Positions 1 to 7,304 of a DNA stretch of 19,723 nucleotides are shown here, piece by piece. Origin of the DNA: PALSA-555 sp035468285 (GTDB lineage: Bacteria; Actinomycetota; Acidimicrobiia; IMCC26256; PALSA-555). The notes beneath the pieces were generated by a model that had not been told where the DNA came from, searched no databases, and was given only the letters and a program-made list of their open reading frames with translations. The DNA lies in assembly GCA_035468285.1 (NCBI GenBank), contig DATISY010000139.1, positions 1-19,723 of the forward strand, read 5' to 3'. Position numbers and translations under genes: made by a program. The stretch's first letter is position 1, and each line of letters starts with the position of its first letter.

Positions 1-87
1 GCGCCGCCGCCGACGCTTCCGGGCCGCGCTGGGAGCCGGCGTCGGCGTCGGGGATGGGACGACGGGTGGGTCGGCCGTGGTGGTCAC
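1..87 (-). CDS. N-terminus of a probable ABC transporter permease (partial, runs off the left edge)
   Basis: The ABC ATPase stop TGA (86-84) overlaps a GTG (87-85) in the GTGA arrangement typical of coupled actinobacterial genes. From that GTG, 29 codons to the window edge are open. They encode a Thr/Pro/Ala-rich start (MTTTADPPVVPSP...) ending in a run of Arg/Lys. A disordered, basic cytoplasmic head like this commonly precedes the first transmembrane helix of CUT1-type sugar permeases. No membrane segment is reached inside the window, so 'permease' rests on gene order (the ATPase gene lies directly upstream) and on the basic head. It could instead be another component of the same importer. 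The start is well supported by the overlap; the product is inference. Confidence 0.5.
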   Translation of the reverse strand, partial: MTTTADPPVVPSPTPTPAPSAARKRRRRR

Positions 88-1172
88 GGGTCGAGCCGCT
101 GCTGGGTGGCCGGGTCGAAGAGATGGAGCCCGCTCGTGTCCGCGGCGAGCCGGACGACCTCGCCGTTGCCCGGGGTGGGCTCGGTCGCCGGTTGGCGGAC
201 GATGAGGACCTGCCCGTCGTCGAGGTGCACGATCAGGTGACGTTCGTGGCCGAGGGATTCGATGAGCACGACGTTGGCGGTGATTGGACCGTCCGGGTGG
301 ATGTGGAGATCCTCGGGTCGAACGCCGAGCACCGCGCCGTCCATCGTCGTGGCTCGCGCCGCGGTGGCGAGCGCTGCGGGGAGCGGCACGCGGACCCCCG
401 GGGCCTCGAAGACGAGCTCGGCGCCGTCGCTCGTGACGCGGCCGTCGATCGTGTTCATCGGGGGGGTGCCGATGAACCGGGCGACGAAGAGATTCGCGGG
501 ACGCTCGTACACGTGCTGGGGCGGGTCGAGCTGCTGGACGACCCCGTGGTCGATGATCGCGATGCGGTGCCCCATCGTCATCGCCTCGACCTGGTCATGG
601 GTGACGTAGATCACCGTCGCCCGGAGGCGCCGTTGCAGGTCGACGAGCTCGGCGCGGGTCTGGACGCGGAGCTTCGCGTCGAGGTTCGAGAGCGGCTCGT
701 CCATGAGGAACGCCAACGGCCGGCGGACGATGGCCCGCGCCAGCGCGACGCGTTGGCGTTGCCCGCCGCTGAGCTCCGCCGGCTTGCGGGCGAGGAGCTC
801 GTCGAGGCCGACGACGCGGGCCGCCTCCGCGACCAGGGCGGACCGGTCCGCCTTCGGGACGCGTCGGGCCCGCAGCGGGAACTCGATGTTGCGTTCGACG
901 CTCATGTGCGGGTACAGGGCGTACGACTGGAAGACCATCGCGACGTCCCGATCCTTGGGTTCGGTCTCGGTGACGTCACGGTCGCCGATGCGGATGGTCC
1001 CGGCGGTGGGCTCCTCGAGACCGGCGATGATGCGGAGCACCGTGGACTTCCCGCAACCGGAGGGGCCGAGGAGCACGAGCAGCTCCTCGTCCTCGACGGC
1101 CAGCGTGACATCGTCGACGGCGACGACGTCCCCGAAGCGCTTCGTGATGCCGTCGAGGACGACTCGGCTCAC
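84..1172 (-). CDS. ABC transporter ATP-binding protein, MalK/UgpC/MsmK class (CUT1 sugar importer)
   Basis: This 362-aa protein energises import, most likely of an oligosaccharide or polyol, on the inner face of the membrane. All nucleotide-binding motifs are present in order: Walker A GPSGCGKST (36-44), Q-loop FQSYALYPHM with Q82, signature LSGGQ (134-138), Walker B LAFLMDEP (153-160), D-loop SNLDAK (162-167) and H-loop His192. About 150 further residues (from about 215) match the C-terminal TOBE/MalK-type regulatory domain, and total length is normal for CUT1 ATPases, which usually serve one or several permease pairs. The GTG start (1172) follows a purine-rich SD (AGGGGGAT) about 7 nt upstream. 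The downstream gene overlaps by 4 nt. No binding protein is in the window, so the substrate cannot be named. Family assignment is firm. Confidence 0.93.
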   Translation of the reverse strand: MSRVVLDGITKRFGDVVAVDDVTLAVEDEELLVLLGPSGCGKSTVLRIIAGLEEPTAGTIRIGDRDVTETEPKDRDVAMVFQSYALYPHMSVERNIEFPLRARRVPKADRSALVAEAARVVGLDELLARKPAELSGGQRQRVALARAIVRRPLAFLMDEPLSNLDAKLRVQTRAELVDLQRRLRATVIYVTHDQVEAMTMGHRIAIIDHGVVQQLDPPQHVYERPANLFVARFIGTPPMNTIDGRVTSDGAELVFEAPGVRVPLPAALATAARATTMDGAVLGVRPEDLHIHPDGPITANVVLIESLGHERHLIVHLDDGQVLIVRQPATEPTPGNGEVVRLAADTSGLHLFDPATQQRLDP

Positions 1173-1205
1173 CTGGCGATCCCCCTACCCCGTTGCTATG
1201 ACGCG

Positions 1206-1219
1206 CAGCCTACGGGCTG
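1206..1219 (-). promoter_or_regulatory. Candidate -10 box (TAGGCT) inside a small inverted repeat, upstream of the ABC ATPase
   Basis: Reading the minus strand, TAGGCT (1212-1207) fits the actinobacterial TANNNT -10 pattern. It would start transcription about 28 nt before the GTG, leaving room for the visible SD. It is embedded in CAGCC-N4-GGCTG (1206-1219), which could be a regulator site. The -35 is weak: TGGACG about 16 nt upstream matches TTGACA at four of six positions. The same TAGGCT hexamer recurs before two other genes in the window. This is pattern-based only. Confidence 0.35.
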
Positions 1220-1315
1220 TCGTCGGCGCGTCCACCGCAGCGGTTGAACGGCGGGGAAACAACGCTCGACGAAGGGGTGGGTTCGGGTTCGCCTCGGCCG
1301 GGGAAGGAGCGGAGG

Positions 1316-2998
1316 TCAGCGAGCCCGAAGGAACCAGGCCCGGGGGTCCCAGGTCCGCAACGCGGTGAGCTCGTCGCGAATCGGTGGGGCGAGCTCGCCG
1401 ACCGAGTCGGCGACGGCGAGGTCCCACCCGCAGGCGGCGCGCACGGCCGCGATCCGTTCCGCGAGGGGCTCCGGGCCCGCGGGCACCGCGGTGAGGGTGA
1501 GCTCGTCGTCGCGCCGTTCCAGGGTGCCGAGGTCGGTGACGAGCGCTCTCACCGCCCGGCCGGGTGAGGTGATGTACTCGCAGTCGGCTGGTGTGCGCTC
1601 CGGGGTGAGGAGGGCGACGACGACAGCTTCGGCGCAGACCGACGCGACGTCATTGCCGCCGCCGGAGCCGACGAGGAAGCGGTTCTCGGGAAGCAGCGTC
1701 GAGTTGATGTTGCCGTGCCGGTCAATCTGCGCGCCGCCGAGGCAGGCGACGGTCGTGGTCCCCGGTCCGCCGACCATCGTGCCCAGCACCGCGGAGGCGT
1801 CCGCGAGCATCGTGGAGCGCCAGAAGTTGCGGTGGTTGAGGACGAACGGGTCGCCCGGGACCGGGTCGTAACCCCAGAGGCCGATCTCCGCGGTCAGCTG
1901 GACGTGACTCCCGCCGTCGCGGGCCTGGGCGACGCCGAGCCACGCGGCGAGGTTCGCGACCCCCGCGCCGGCGAGGACCGCGTCCGCGTCGAGCGCGATC
2001 ACGCGCGCCGCGAGGTGCCGCGCCCCCCACACCGCGGCGAACTCCCACCGGTTCGGGGGAGCGTCCAGGTCCGGGGGGTGCGCCGCGACGTCGGCTTCCC
2101 AGGAGTCCGGCGCGACGCGGGCCCGGAGGGCATGGATCCGCGAGCCGCCGAGCCGTTCGAGGTAGGCATCCTGGTCGGGGACGTCGAGCACCCAGTGGCG
2201 GATCCAGTCGTCGTAGTCGTCGCGGCGGGTCGCGGCCCGCGCGTCGACCCAGAAGTCGTAGTCCTCGCCGTACCCGGCGGCGGGCAGGTCACCGGGGAAG
2301 CAGCCACCGGGATGGGCCCCGAGCTCGGTGGTGCAGACCGCGAGGACGCGGTGCGCGGGGATGCGCACGAGGTGCGACCAGGGCCGGAGATCGTCGACGA
2401 CCTGCTCGACGGTGACGATCGCGCCTCGTCGGGCGGCCAAGGCACCCCACACCCCCTCGAGGAGCGGCGGGTGCATCGCGATGTTCCCCGCGGTGTCGGC
2501 GACGGGCGCGTGGACCAGCGCGACGTCCGGGACGAGAGGTGCGAGGAGCCCCACCGGACCGAACGGGGTGTCGAGACGCGCGTACGCATCGTTGTCCTCC
2601 ATCGACGAGTCGGCGATGGAGCGGGTGGTGACGGCGGACAGGCCGCGCGCGGCGGCCTCGAGCCGTTGCGTGTAGGCGAGAAACGACCAGTGCTCGACGT
2701 CGACGACACCCCGCTGGTAGGCGTCGGCCATGATCGGGTTCGGCGTGAAGTTCGGGAAGGTGTCACCCGAGTAGCCCGTCACGACCCGTTTGAGCAGCCC
2801 ACCGCGGAAGAAGAGGGCACCGAGGCTGGAGAGGCTCAGCATCTGGAGCGTGAAGCCGGGGTCTTGTCCCCACCACTGGCGGACGACCTCCCGCGCCGCC
2901 GCGGTCCAGCGGCTGTGCCCCACCGTGATGTGGAGCGCGTCGCCGGCACGGACGTGCTCGCTGACCGCCTCGCTCAGCGACCGGGTTGGGTCCGCCAC
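1316..2998 (-). CDS. Single-chain class I CoA-transferase (alpha and beta subunits fused)
   Basis: This 560-aa protein probably moves CoA between acyl groups, or acts on a CoA thioester in a ring-degradation pathway as the related IpdAB does. The N-terminal half (about 1-300) resembles the alpha subunit of glutaconate/3-oxoacid CoA-transferases; the C-terminal half (about 315-560) is beta-like. Beta-half landmarks are a glycine loop GAGVAN (344-349), AEIG with Glu371 at the expected catalytic-glutamate position, GGAQID..GNINST (421-433) and SGGGND (445-450). The reading frame stays open upstream, but that extension is Arg/Pro-rich antisense of the neighbouring dehydrogenase. GTG at 2998 is preferred: it lies 5 nt after the dehydrogenase stop, with GAGG overlapping that stop. 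The two subunits are usually separate genes. Substrate is unknown. Confidence 0.82.
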   Translation of the reverse strand: MADPTRSLSEAVSEHVRAGDALHITVGHSRWTAAAREVVRQWWGQDPGFTLQMLSLSSLGALFFRGGLLKRVVTGYSGDTFPNFTPNPIMADAYQRGVVDVEHWSFLAYTQRLEAAARGLSAVTTRSIADSSMEDNDAYARLDTPFGPVGLLAPLVPDVALVHAPVADTAGNIAMHPPLLEGVWGALAARRGAIVTVEQVVDDLRPWSHLVRIPAHRVLAVCTTELGAHPGGCFPGDLPAAGYGEDYDFWVDARAATRRDDYDDWIRHWVLDVPDQDAYLERLGGSRIHALRARVAPDSWEADVAAHPPDLDAPPNRWEFAAVWGARHLAARVIALDADAVLAGAGVANLAAWLGVAQARDGGSHVQLTAEIGLWGYDPVPGDPFVLNHRNFWRSTMLADASAVLGTMVGGPGTTTVACLGGAQIDRHGNINSTLLPENRFLVGSGGGNDVASVCAEAVVVALLTPERTPADCEYITSPGRAVRALVTDLGTLERRDDELTLTAVPAGPEPLAERIAAVRAACGWDLAVADSVGELAPPIRDELTALRTWDPRAWFLRAR

Positions 2999-3003
2999 CC
3001 GCC

Positions 3004-4098
3004 TCAGGCCGGCTCGAGCACGAGGTCGGCGAGTCGTCGGCGCTGCCAACCCTGGTAGCCGAGCATCGCGTCGTTCTGCTTGGCTCGCTTGTAGTACCAG
3101 TGGGCGTCGCAGTCCCAGGTGAACCCGACGCCACCGTGCACCTGGATGTCCTCGGCGGTGATGAACACCGCGGCCTCGGCCGTATAGCCCTTCGCCATCG
3201 CGGCGGCGTCTTCGCGGTCGGGGTGGTCGACATCGGAGGTCCACGCGGCGTAGTGGGTGCCCACGCGGGCCAGCTCCAGGCGGTGGAGCATGTCGACCAG
3301 CTTGTGGCGGATGGCCTGGAACGACGCGATCGGCCGGTCGAACTGGACGCGGACCTTCGCGTACTCGACGGCCAAGGCGAGCGCGGCGTCGGACGCGCCC
3401 ACAAGCTCCGCCGCGAGCATGACCGCGGCGTCGTCGACGATCCGCCGCCACGTGAGGGTGTGGTCACCGGGTGTGCCGATGCGCTCCGCGGGCCGCTCGT
3501 CGAAGGTGAGGCGGGCGGCTTTGCGGGTCGGGTCCAGGGTCGGGATGGGCTCGCTCTCGGGCGATTGGAGCAGGAAGGACCCGAGGCCCTCTTCGGTGCG
3601 GGCAACCACGATGACCCAGTCGGCGGTGTGGCCATCGAGGACGAGCGGCTTGAGTCCGGTGAGCACCCAGTTCGCGCCGCGTCGCCGCGCCCGGGTCCGG
3701 ATGCGGTCGACCGGGCTGCCGTGTCCCTGCTCCTCGATCGCCACCGTGCCGCGCAACGTGCCGGAACCGAGACCGGCCAGCAGCTCGTCGGCGCCGAGGC
3801 GCGTGGCGGCGAGGGTGGCCAGCACCGCGGAGGAGAAGAACGGCCCGGGGAAGGGCAGTCGTCCCATTTCTTCCATGACGACAGTCATGTCGACGAGCCC
3901 GAGGCCGAGCCCGCCTTGGGATTCCGGGACGAGCAGTCCGGGCCACCCGAGCGCGGCGATGCGCTGCCAGAGCTCGTCGGTGACACCGCAAGCATCTTCG
4001 GCCATCGCTCGCACGTACGAGCTCGGGGCGTCGTTGCGGAGAAAGGCGCGCACCGCGTCTCGCAGGGCGTCTTGGTCTTCGCTGAAGGTGAACTCCAC
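3004..4098 (-). CDS. Acyl-CoA dehydrogenase family protein (FadE-like, divergent middle domain)
   Basis: This 364-aa flavoprotein is expected to take part in alpha,beta-dehydrogenation of an acyl-CoA. The N-terminal helical domain begins FTFSEDQDALRDAVRAFL; the C-terminal domain has VQFDRPIASFQAIRHKLVDM (251-270) and IQVHGGVGFTWDCDAHWYY (318-336), standard FadE landmarks for FAD and tetramer contacts. The usual T/SEPxAGSD substrate-pocket motif is not recognisable: the equivalent stretch reads VAIEEQGHGSPVD (119-131), and TWDCD (327-331) has Asp where many relatives have Glu. This is reminiscent of one partner in the heteromeric alpha2beta2 dehydrogenases known from mycobacterial sterol catabolism. 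GTG 4098 is preferred over ATG 4260 because the additional 54 residues are Arg-rich and unlike the family; AGGGA precedes it. It is followed by the CoA-transferase, 5 nt away. Confidence 0.88.
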   Translation of the reverse strand: MEFTFSEDQDALRDAVRAFLRNDAPSSYVRAMAEDACGVTDELWQRIAALGWPGLLVPESQGGLGLGLVDMTVVMEEMGRLPFPGPFFSSAVLATLAATRLGADELLAGLGSGTLRGTVAIEEQGHGSPVDRIRTRARRRGANWVLTGLKPLVLDGHTADWVIVVARTEEGLGSFLLQSPESEPIPTLDPTRKAARLTFDERPAERIGTPGDHTLTWRRIVDDAAVMLAAELVGASDAALALAVEYAKVRVQFDRPIASFQAIRHKLVDMLHRLELARVGTHYAAWTSDVDHPDREDAAAMAKGYTAEAAVFITAEDIQVHGGVGFTWDCDAHWYYKRAKQNDAMLGYQGWQRRRLADLVLEPA

Positions 4099-4138
4099 CG
4101 ATGGCTTCCCTCGACAACCGCGGGCGAACGGGCCGCCG

Positions 4139-4144
4139 AGCCTA
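4139..4144 (-). promoter_or_regulatory. Candidate -10 box TAGGCT upstream of the 3004-4098 dehydrogenase
   Basis: On the minus strand TAGGCT (4144-4139) would start transcription near 4132, about 34 nt before the GTG, which is compatible with the SD AGGGA close to the start. No convincing -35 is visible. Support comes from the recurrence of the same hexamer, in the right orientation and at a similar distance, before the ABC ATPase and amidohydrolase genes. Confidence 0.33.
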
Positions 4145-4433
4145 ACCCGACCGGCGCCGACCACGGTCGGGCGCCGCCGGTGCCGCGTGGTGACCGTCAA
4201 CCGAGCGGCCCGACGCGGGCGTCGTCGAGCACGACACCGATGGGGCTCGCTTGCCTGCATGCCGACCCCCGGTCCGTGTCGCGAGCGGCATGGCGTTCGG
4301 ACCGACCTCCCAGGGAATCCGCACCGTGGCGGACCGCCGCGTGCGGCCTGTGGCGGCGCTGCGGCGGGTGCGAGGAGCCCGATCGGCCCGGCTGCCTTTC
4401 GTCGGGCCGGCAGAGCCTCCCGCTATCGTTCGC

Positions 4434-4439
4434 CCATCC
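4434..4439 (+). promoter_or_regulatory. Weak candidate -10 box TATCGT upstream of the 4478 gene
   Basis: TATCGT matches TANNNT and would give a leader of about 32 nt before the ATG at 4478. There is no recognisable -35. The 7-bp GC stem at 4384-4409 lies just upstream. Low certainty. Confidence 0.2.
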
Positions 4440-4477
4440 AGGACCTGAGAGCTTCTCGAACGACGCCGGGGGGACGG

Positions 4478-5107
4478 ATGCAGGCCGGTGGCCCGTCCCG
4501 CGACCGTCGCCCATCTAGGGTGACGGGCGTGGTCGCGCCGTCGCCGAGGACCCGTCGACCACCGCCGCGCCCCCAGGCCCGTTCCCTCCCGCCCATCGCG
4601 GGGAGGCGTCCGCCACCTTCGTACGCCTACCGACCCCCGCCCCGTCACGGCCTCCGGCGGCTCGTGGTGCTGGTCCTCCTGGTGGCCACGCTCGGCACGG
4701 TCGGGTACCTCTTCCTCAACCGGGGCGGGACCACCTCCACGGCGAGCGGGTTCCTCGGCGCCGACCAGCAGTCCGTCAAGGCCGCGACCACCGTCGTCGC
4801 CGCGGCCCAGGCGGTGCAGCGATTCGCCGCCCTCCACTCCTTCGACCTCGTGGCCCAGGCGCAGAGCGCGGTCTTGGACCGCCAGCTCACGTCGCTGCGA
4901 TCCATCGCGTCGAGCTCGACGGGCCGCCAGAAGCAGATCGCCAACGAGACGGCCTCCACCGTCCAGCTCGCGCTCGAAGCCGTCGACCGGTACCGCCGAG
5001 CCGTCGCGTTCACCTACCGCCTGGCGGACGCCGAGCAGGCCCTCCAGGATCTCAACAACGCGGTCGCCACCCTCAAACAGCAGGCGCAGGCGTGGCAGCA
5101 CGCCTGA
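4478..5107 (+). CDS. Hypothetical one-pass membrane protein with a helical extracytoplasmic domain
   Basis: I do not recognise this 209-aa protein. Residues 1-60 are Pro/Arg-rich and look disordered and cytoplasmic. One transmembrane helix follows (about 62-80, LVVLVLLVATLGTVGYLFL) with positive residues before it, implying N-in/C-out. The rest (about 95-209) is Ala/Gln-rich and helical, ending in a heptad-like stretch (LADAEQALQDLNNAVATL) that may form a coiled coil. ATG 4478 is chosen because GGGGGGAC precedes it at proper spacing; GTG 4520 is an alternative. The frame is open far upstream, but that part is antisense to the neighbouring dehydrogenase. It precedes an acyl-CoA dehydrogenase by 37 nt on the same strand, so the two may be co-transcribed, though nothing in it suggests lipid metabolism. 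Confidence 0.75.
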   Translation: MQAGGPSRDRRPSRVTGVVAPSPRTRRPPPRPQARSLPPIAGRRPPPSYAYRPPPRHGLRRLVVLVLLVATLGTVGYLFLNRGGTTSTASGFLGADQQSVKAATTVVAAAQAVQRFAALHSFDLVAQAQSAVLDRQLTSLRSIASSSTGRQKQIANETASTVQLALEAVDRYRRAVAFTYRLADAEQALQDLNNAVATLKQQAQAWQHA

Positions 5108-5144
5108 CCGTGACGCAAGCCGGCACCAGAGCATCGGACTAGGC

Positions 5145-6356
5145 ATGGATTTCTCCCACACCCCTGAGGACGAGGCGTTCCGCGACGAGCTGCGGGCCTG
5201 GCTCGAGGTGAACCTCCCGAAGTTCCTCGCCGACTGGGGCGGCGACGAGGACCCCGGCGGTGGTCGCGCCACCGGCGGGGTCGAGCGCACCCAGGAGCGC
5301 CGCAAGGACTGGCAGCGACGCCTGAACGAGGGCCGGTGGGCGGCGATCAACTGGCCGGCGGCGTGGGGTGGCCGCGAAGCGACACCGGTGCAGAACGTCA
5401 TCTACTCCGAGGAGATGGGCCGGGTCCGTGCCCCCGGCATCTACAACGCGAACGGTCTCTGGCAGATCGGCCCGATGATCATCCGGTGGGGCACCGAGGA
5501 GCAGCAGAACCAGTGGCTGCCCGGAATCTTGAGCGCCGACGAGCACTGGTGTCAGGGCTTCAGCGAGCCGCAGGCGGGCTCGGACCTGGCCAACCTCCGC
5601 ACCACCGCCATCCGTGACGGCGACGAGTACATCGTGAACGGCCAGAAGATCTGGATCTCGACCGCGCACCTCGCCAAGTGGGGCCTCTTCCTGTTCCGCA
5701 CCGACCCGGAGGCCATCGACCGGGGCGCCAAGCATGAGGGCATCACCGCGTTCATCGTCGACATGGACACCCCCGGGATCGAGTGTCGCCCGATCCGCGA
5801 CATCGTCGGCGACGAGATGTTCAACGAGGTGTGGTTCACCGACGTGCGGATCCCCGCCTCGTGGCGCCTCGGAGACGAGGGCGCAGGCTGGCAGGTCGCG
5901 ATGGGAACCCTCGGCCACGAACGGGTCGGCACCGCCGGCTTGGCGATCACCATGGCCGCGGACCTCCGGGCGATGATCTCGGCGGCACGGGCCGTGAACC
6001 CCGACGCGCTCGAGGACCCCGAGATCCGGGAGCGCATCGCCCGGGCCCACACCGACATCGAGTTCACCAAGCTGCTCAACTACCGGGCGCTGACGAAGAT
6101 CATCAAGGGACAGAAGAACTGGCCCGAGGTGCCCCTCGCGAAGCTCCAATGGAGCCATCTGGCCCAGACCCTCGCCGAGCTGGCCGTCGACCTGCTCGGA
6201 CCCAACGGGCTCCTGGCCCGAGGCGGCCCCGACGCCGTCGACGGCGGGACATGGACGCGCCTCTACAGCTTTCAGCGCTACACGTCGATCGGCGCCGGCG
6301 CGACCGAGGTGCAGAAGAACATCATCGCCGATCGGGCGTTGCTGCCCCGCAAGTGA
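5145..6356 (+). CDS. Acyl-CoA dehydrogenase, FadE-like (canonical)
   Basis: This 403-aa FAD enzyme should introduce an alpha,beta double bond into an acyl-CoA and pass electrons to ETF. Visible landmarks are the N-terminal helical domain (DFSHTPEDEAFRDELRAWL), the substrate/FAD loop GFSEPQAGSD (138-147), VNGQKIWISTAH (164-175), the helix LGHERVG (256-262) and a C-terminal SIGAGATEVQKNIIADRAL (381-399) in the place of the usual IGGGTSEIQ stretch. The Glu of the MCAD-type YEGT motif is absent, as in many FadE proteins that place the base elsewhere. The ATG has only a weak SD (GGACTAGGC). Its middle domain is intact, unlike that of the divergent dehydrogenase at 3004-4098. The fused ETF at 12826 is a plausible electron acceptor. 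Confidence 0.92.
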   Translation: MDFSHTPEDEAFRDELRAWLEVNLPKFLADWGGDEDPGGGRATGGVERTQERRKDWQRRLNEGRWAAINWPAAWGGREATPVQNVIYSEEMGRVRAPGIYNANGLWQIGPMIIRWGTEEQQNQWLPGILSADEHWCQGFSEPQAGSDLANLRTTAIRDGDEYIVNGQKIWISTAHLAKWGLFLFRTDPEAIDRGAKHEGITAFIVDMDTPGIECRPIRDIVGDEMFNEVWFTDVRIPASWRLGDEGAGWQVAMGTLGHERVGTAGLAITMAADLRAMISAARAVNPDALEDPEIRERIARAHTDIEFTKLLNYRALTKIIKGQKNWPEVPLAKLQWSHLAQTLAELAVDLLGPNGLLARGGPDAVDGGTWTRLYSFQRYTSIGAGATEVQKNIIADRALLPRK

Positions 6357-6381
6357 CCGCGCCGGGAGATGACGGTCCGCA

Positions 6382-6399
6382 CCCGGGGGCGGCCCCGGG
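6382..6399 (+). terminator. GC-only hairpin between the dehydrogenase and the LLM oxidoreductase
   Basis: CCCGGGG (6382-6388), loop GCGG, CCCCGGG (6393-6399) is a perfect 7-bp stem in the 71-nt gap. There is no T-tract, so it is not a classical intrinsic terminator, but actinobacterial terminators often lack one. It may equally attenuate or stabilise mRNA between the two genes. Confidence 0.3.
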
Positions 6400-6427
6400 G
6401 TCCGGGCCCTGAGCCTCGCGAGGACGG

Positions 6428-7300
6428 ATGCGCCTCGGGATCGTGACGCCCGTCGTGACCCGGCTCCCGCGCGCCCACGCGAGCTGGGAGACCGAAGCCG
6501 GGATGGCCGAGGTCGAAGCCGTCGTCGTCGTCGCCGAGCGGCTCGGCTACGAGTTCGCGACGTGCAGCGAGCACGTCGCGATCCCGGAGTCGGTCGCGTC
6601 GACGCGGGGCGCCACCTACTGGGACCCGCTCTCGACGTTCGGGTACCTCGCGGGACGCACGACCACGATCCGGTTCGCGACGTTCGTGCTCGTCCTCGGC
6701 TACCACCATCCGCTCGAGATCGCCAAGCGGTACGGGACCCTCGACCGGATCTCGGAAGGCCGCCTGACCCTGGGGGTGGGGGTCGGATCCCTCGAAGAGG
6801 AGTTCGCGCTCCTCGACGTCCCGTTCTCGGATCGGGGACCCCGGGCCGATGACGCGCTCCGGGCCCTGCGCGCCGCGTTCGGGGTGACCGCCCCCCGCTA
6901 CGTGGGCACCCACTTCCGCTTCGAGGGGTTCGTCGTCGACCCGTGCGGTGTCCAACGCGAGGTGCCACTGTGGGTGGGAGGCCGCACCGGCCGGTCGTTA
7001 CGCCGCGCCGTCGAGCTCGGTGACGGCTGGGCGCCGTTCGCCCTCGATCCCGACGCGGTCGCCGGGCTGCTCGCCACCGCCCGCCGGACCGACGCCTGGC
7101 ACGCCCGCCGCGCCCCGCTCGACGTCATCTTGCAGCCTGCACCACCCCTCGATCCGCTCGGCGCACCCGACGAGACGCGCCGCACGATCGCCGCGCACGA
7201 GGCGGCGGGCGCGACCGCGCTGGCGGTGCGCCTGCGACACCGGTCGCCCACGCACTACACCGACCAGCTCGCCGCGCTGGTCGGGCTCGTCGACGCCTGA
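6428..7300 (+). CDS. LLM-class flavin/F420-dependent oxidoreductase
   Basis: This 290-aa protein has the luciferase-like TIM-barrel fold used by F420- or FMN-dependent oxidoreductases. Typical features are the N-terminal strand MRLGIVTPVV, AERLGYEFATCSEHVAIP (36-53), the highly characteristic RYGTLDRISEGRLTLGVGVG (101-120) and PLWVGGRTGRSLRRAVELGDGW (180-201). Actinobacteria have many F420-dependent members of this family acting on diverse substrates, so F420 is the likely cofactor but is not proved by the sequence. ATG 6428 has a good SD (GCGAGGACGG). It lies 71 nt after the dehydrogenase, with a GC hairpin between, and converges with the acetate kinase gene with only 4 nt between stops. Substrate unknown. 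Confidence 0.85.
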   Translation: MRLGIVTPVVTRLPRAHASWETEAGMAEVEAVVVVAERLGYEFATCSEHVAIPESVASTRGATYWDPLSTFGYLAGRTTTIRFATFVLVLGYHHPLEIAKRYGTLDRISEGRLTLGVGVGSLEEEFALLDVPFSDRGPRADDALRALRAAFGVTAPRYVGTHFRFEGFVVDPCGVQREVPLWVGGRTGRSLRRAVELGDGWAPFALDPDAVAGLLATARRTDAWHARRAPLDVILQPAPPLDPLGAPDETRRTIAAHEAAGATALAVRLRHRSPTHYTDQLAALVGLVDA

Positions 7301-7304
7301 CGGC

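Larger units (their letters stand above)
4099..4477. other. Large intergenic region between divergent genes
   Basis: This 379-bp stretch separates the minus-strand dehydrogenase/transferase pair from the plus-strand 4478 gene. Small open frames cross it but give Arg/Pro-rich translations that look like GC-driven noise. It holds candidate -10 boxes for each flanking gene. Two interleaved inverted repeats are present: CATGCCG 4258-4264 with CGGCATG 4286-4292, and GGTCCG 4271-4276 with CGGACC 4298-4303. A further stem pairs CGGCCCG 4384-4390 with CGGGCCG 4403-4409. I recognise no RNA family and no gene here. Confidence 0.5.

Noticed and set aside
54..1247. Long plus-strand open frame (397 codons) opposite the ABC ATPase
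   Set aside because: It is the antisense of a gene with complete ATPase motifs; its translation is Arg/Gly/Asp-rich with no domain, as expected from high-GC third positions.
2999..3451. 151-residue N-terminal extension of the CoA-transferase
   Set aside because: It overlaps the dehydrogenase gene in another frame and is Arg/Pro/His-rich; the GTG at 2998 follows the dehydrogenase stop with an SD.
4251..4448. Possible 65-aa gene in the intergenic gap
   Set aside because: Composition is Arg/Ala/Pro-rich without motifs, there is no SD, and it would sit in the putative promoter region of two genes.
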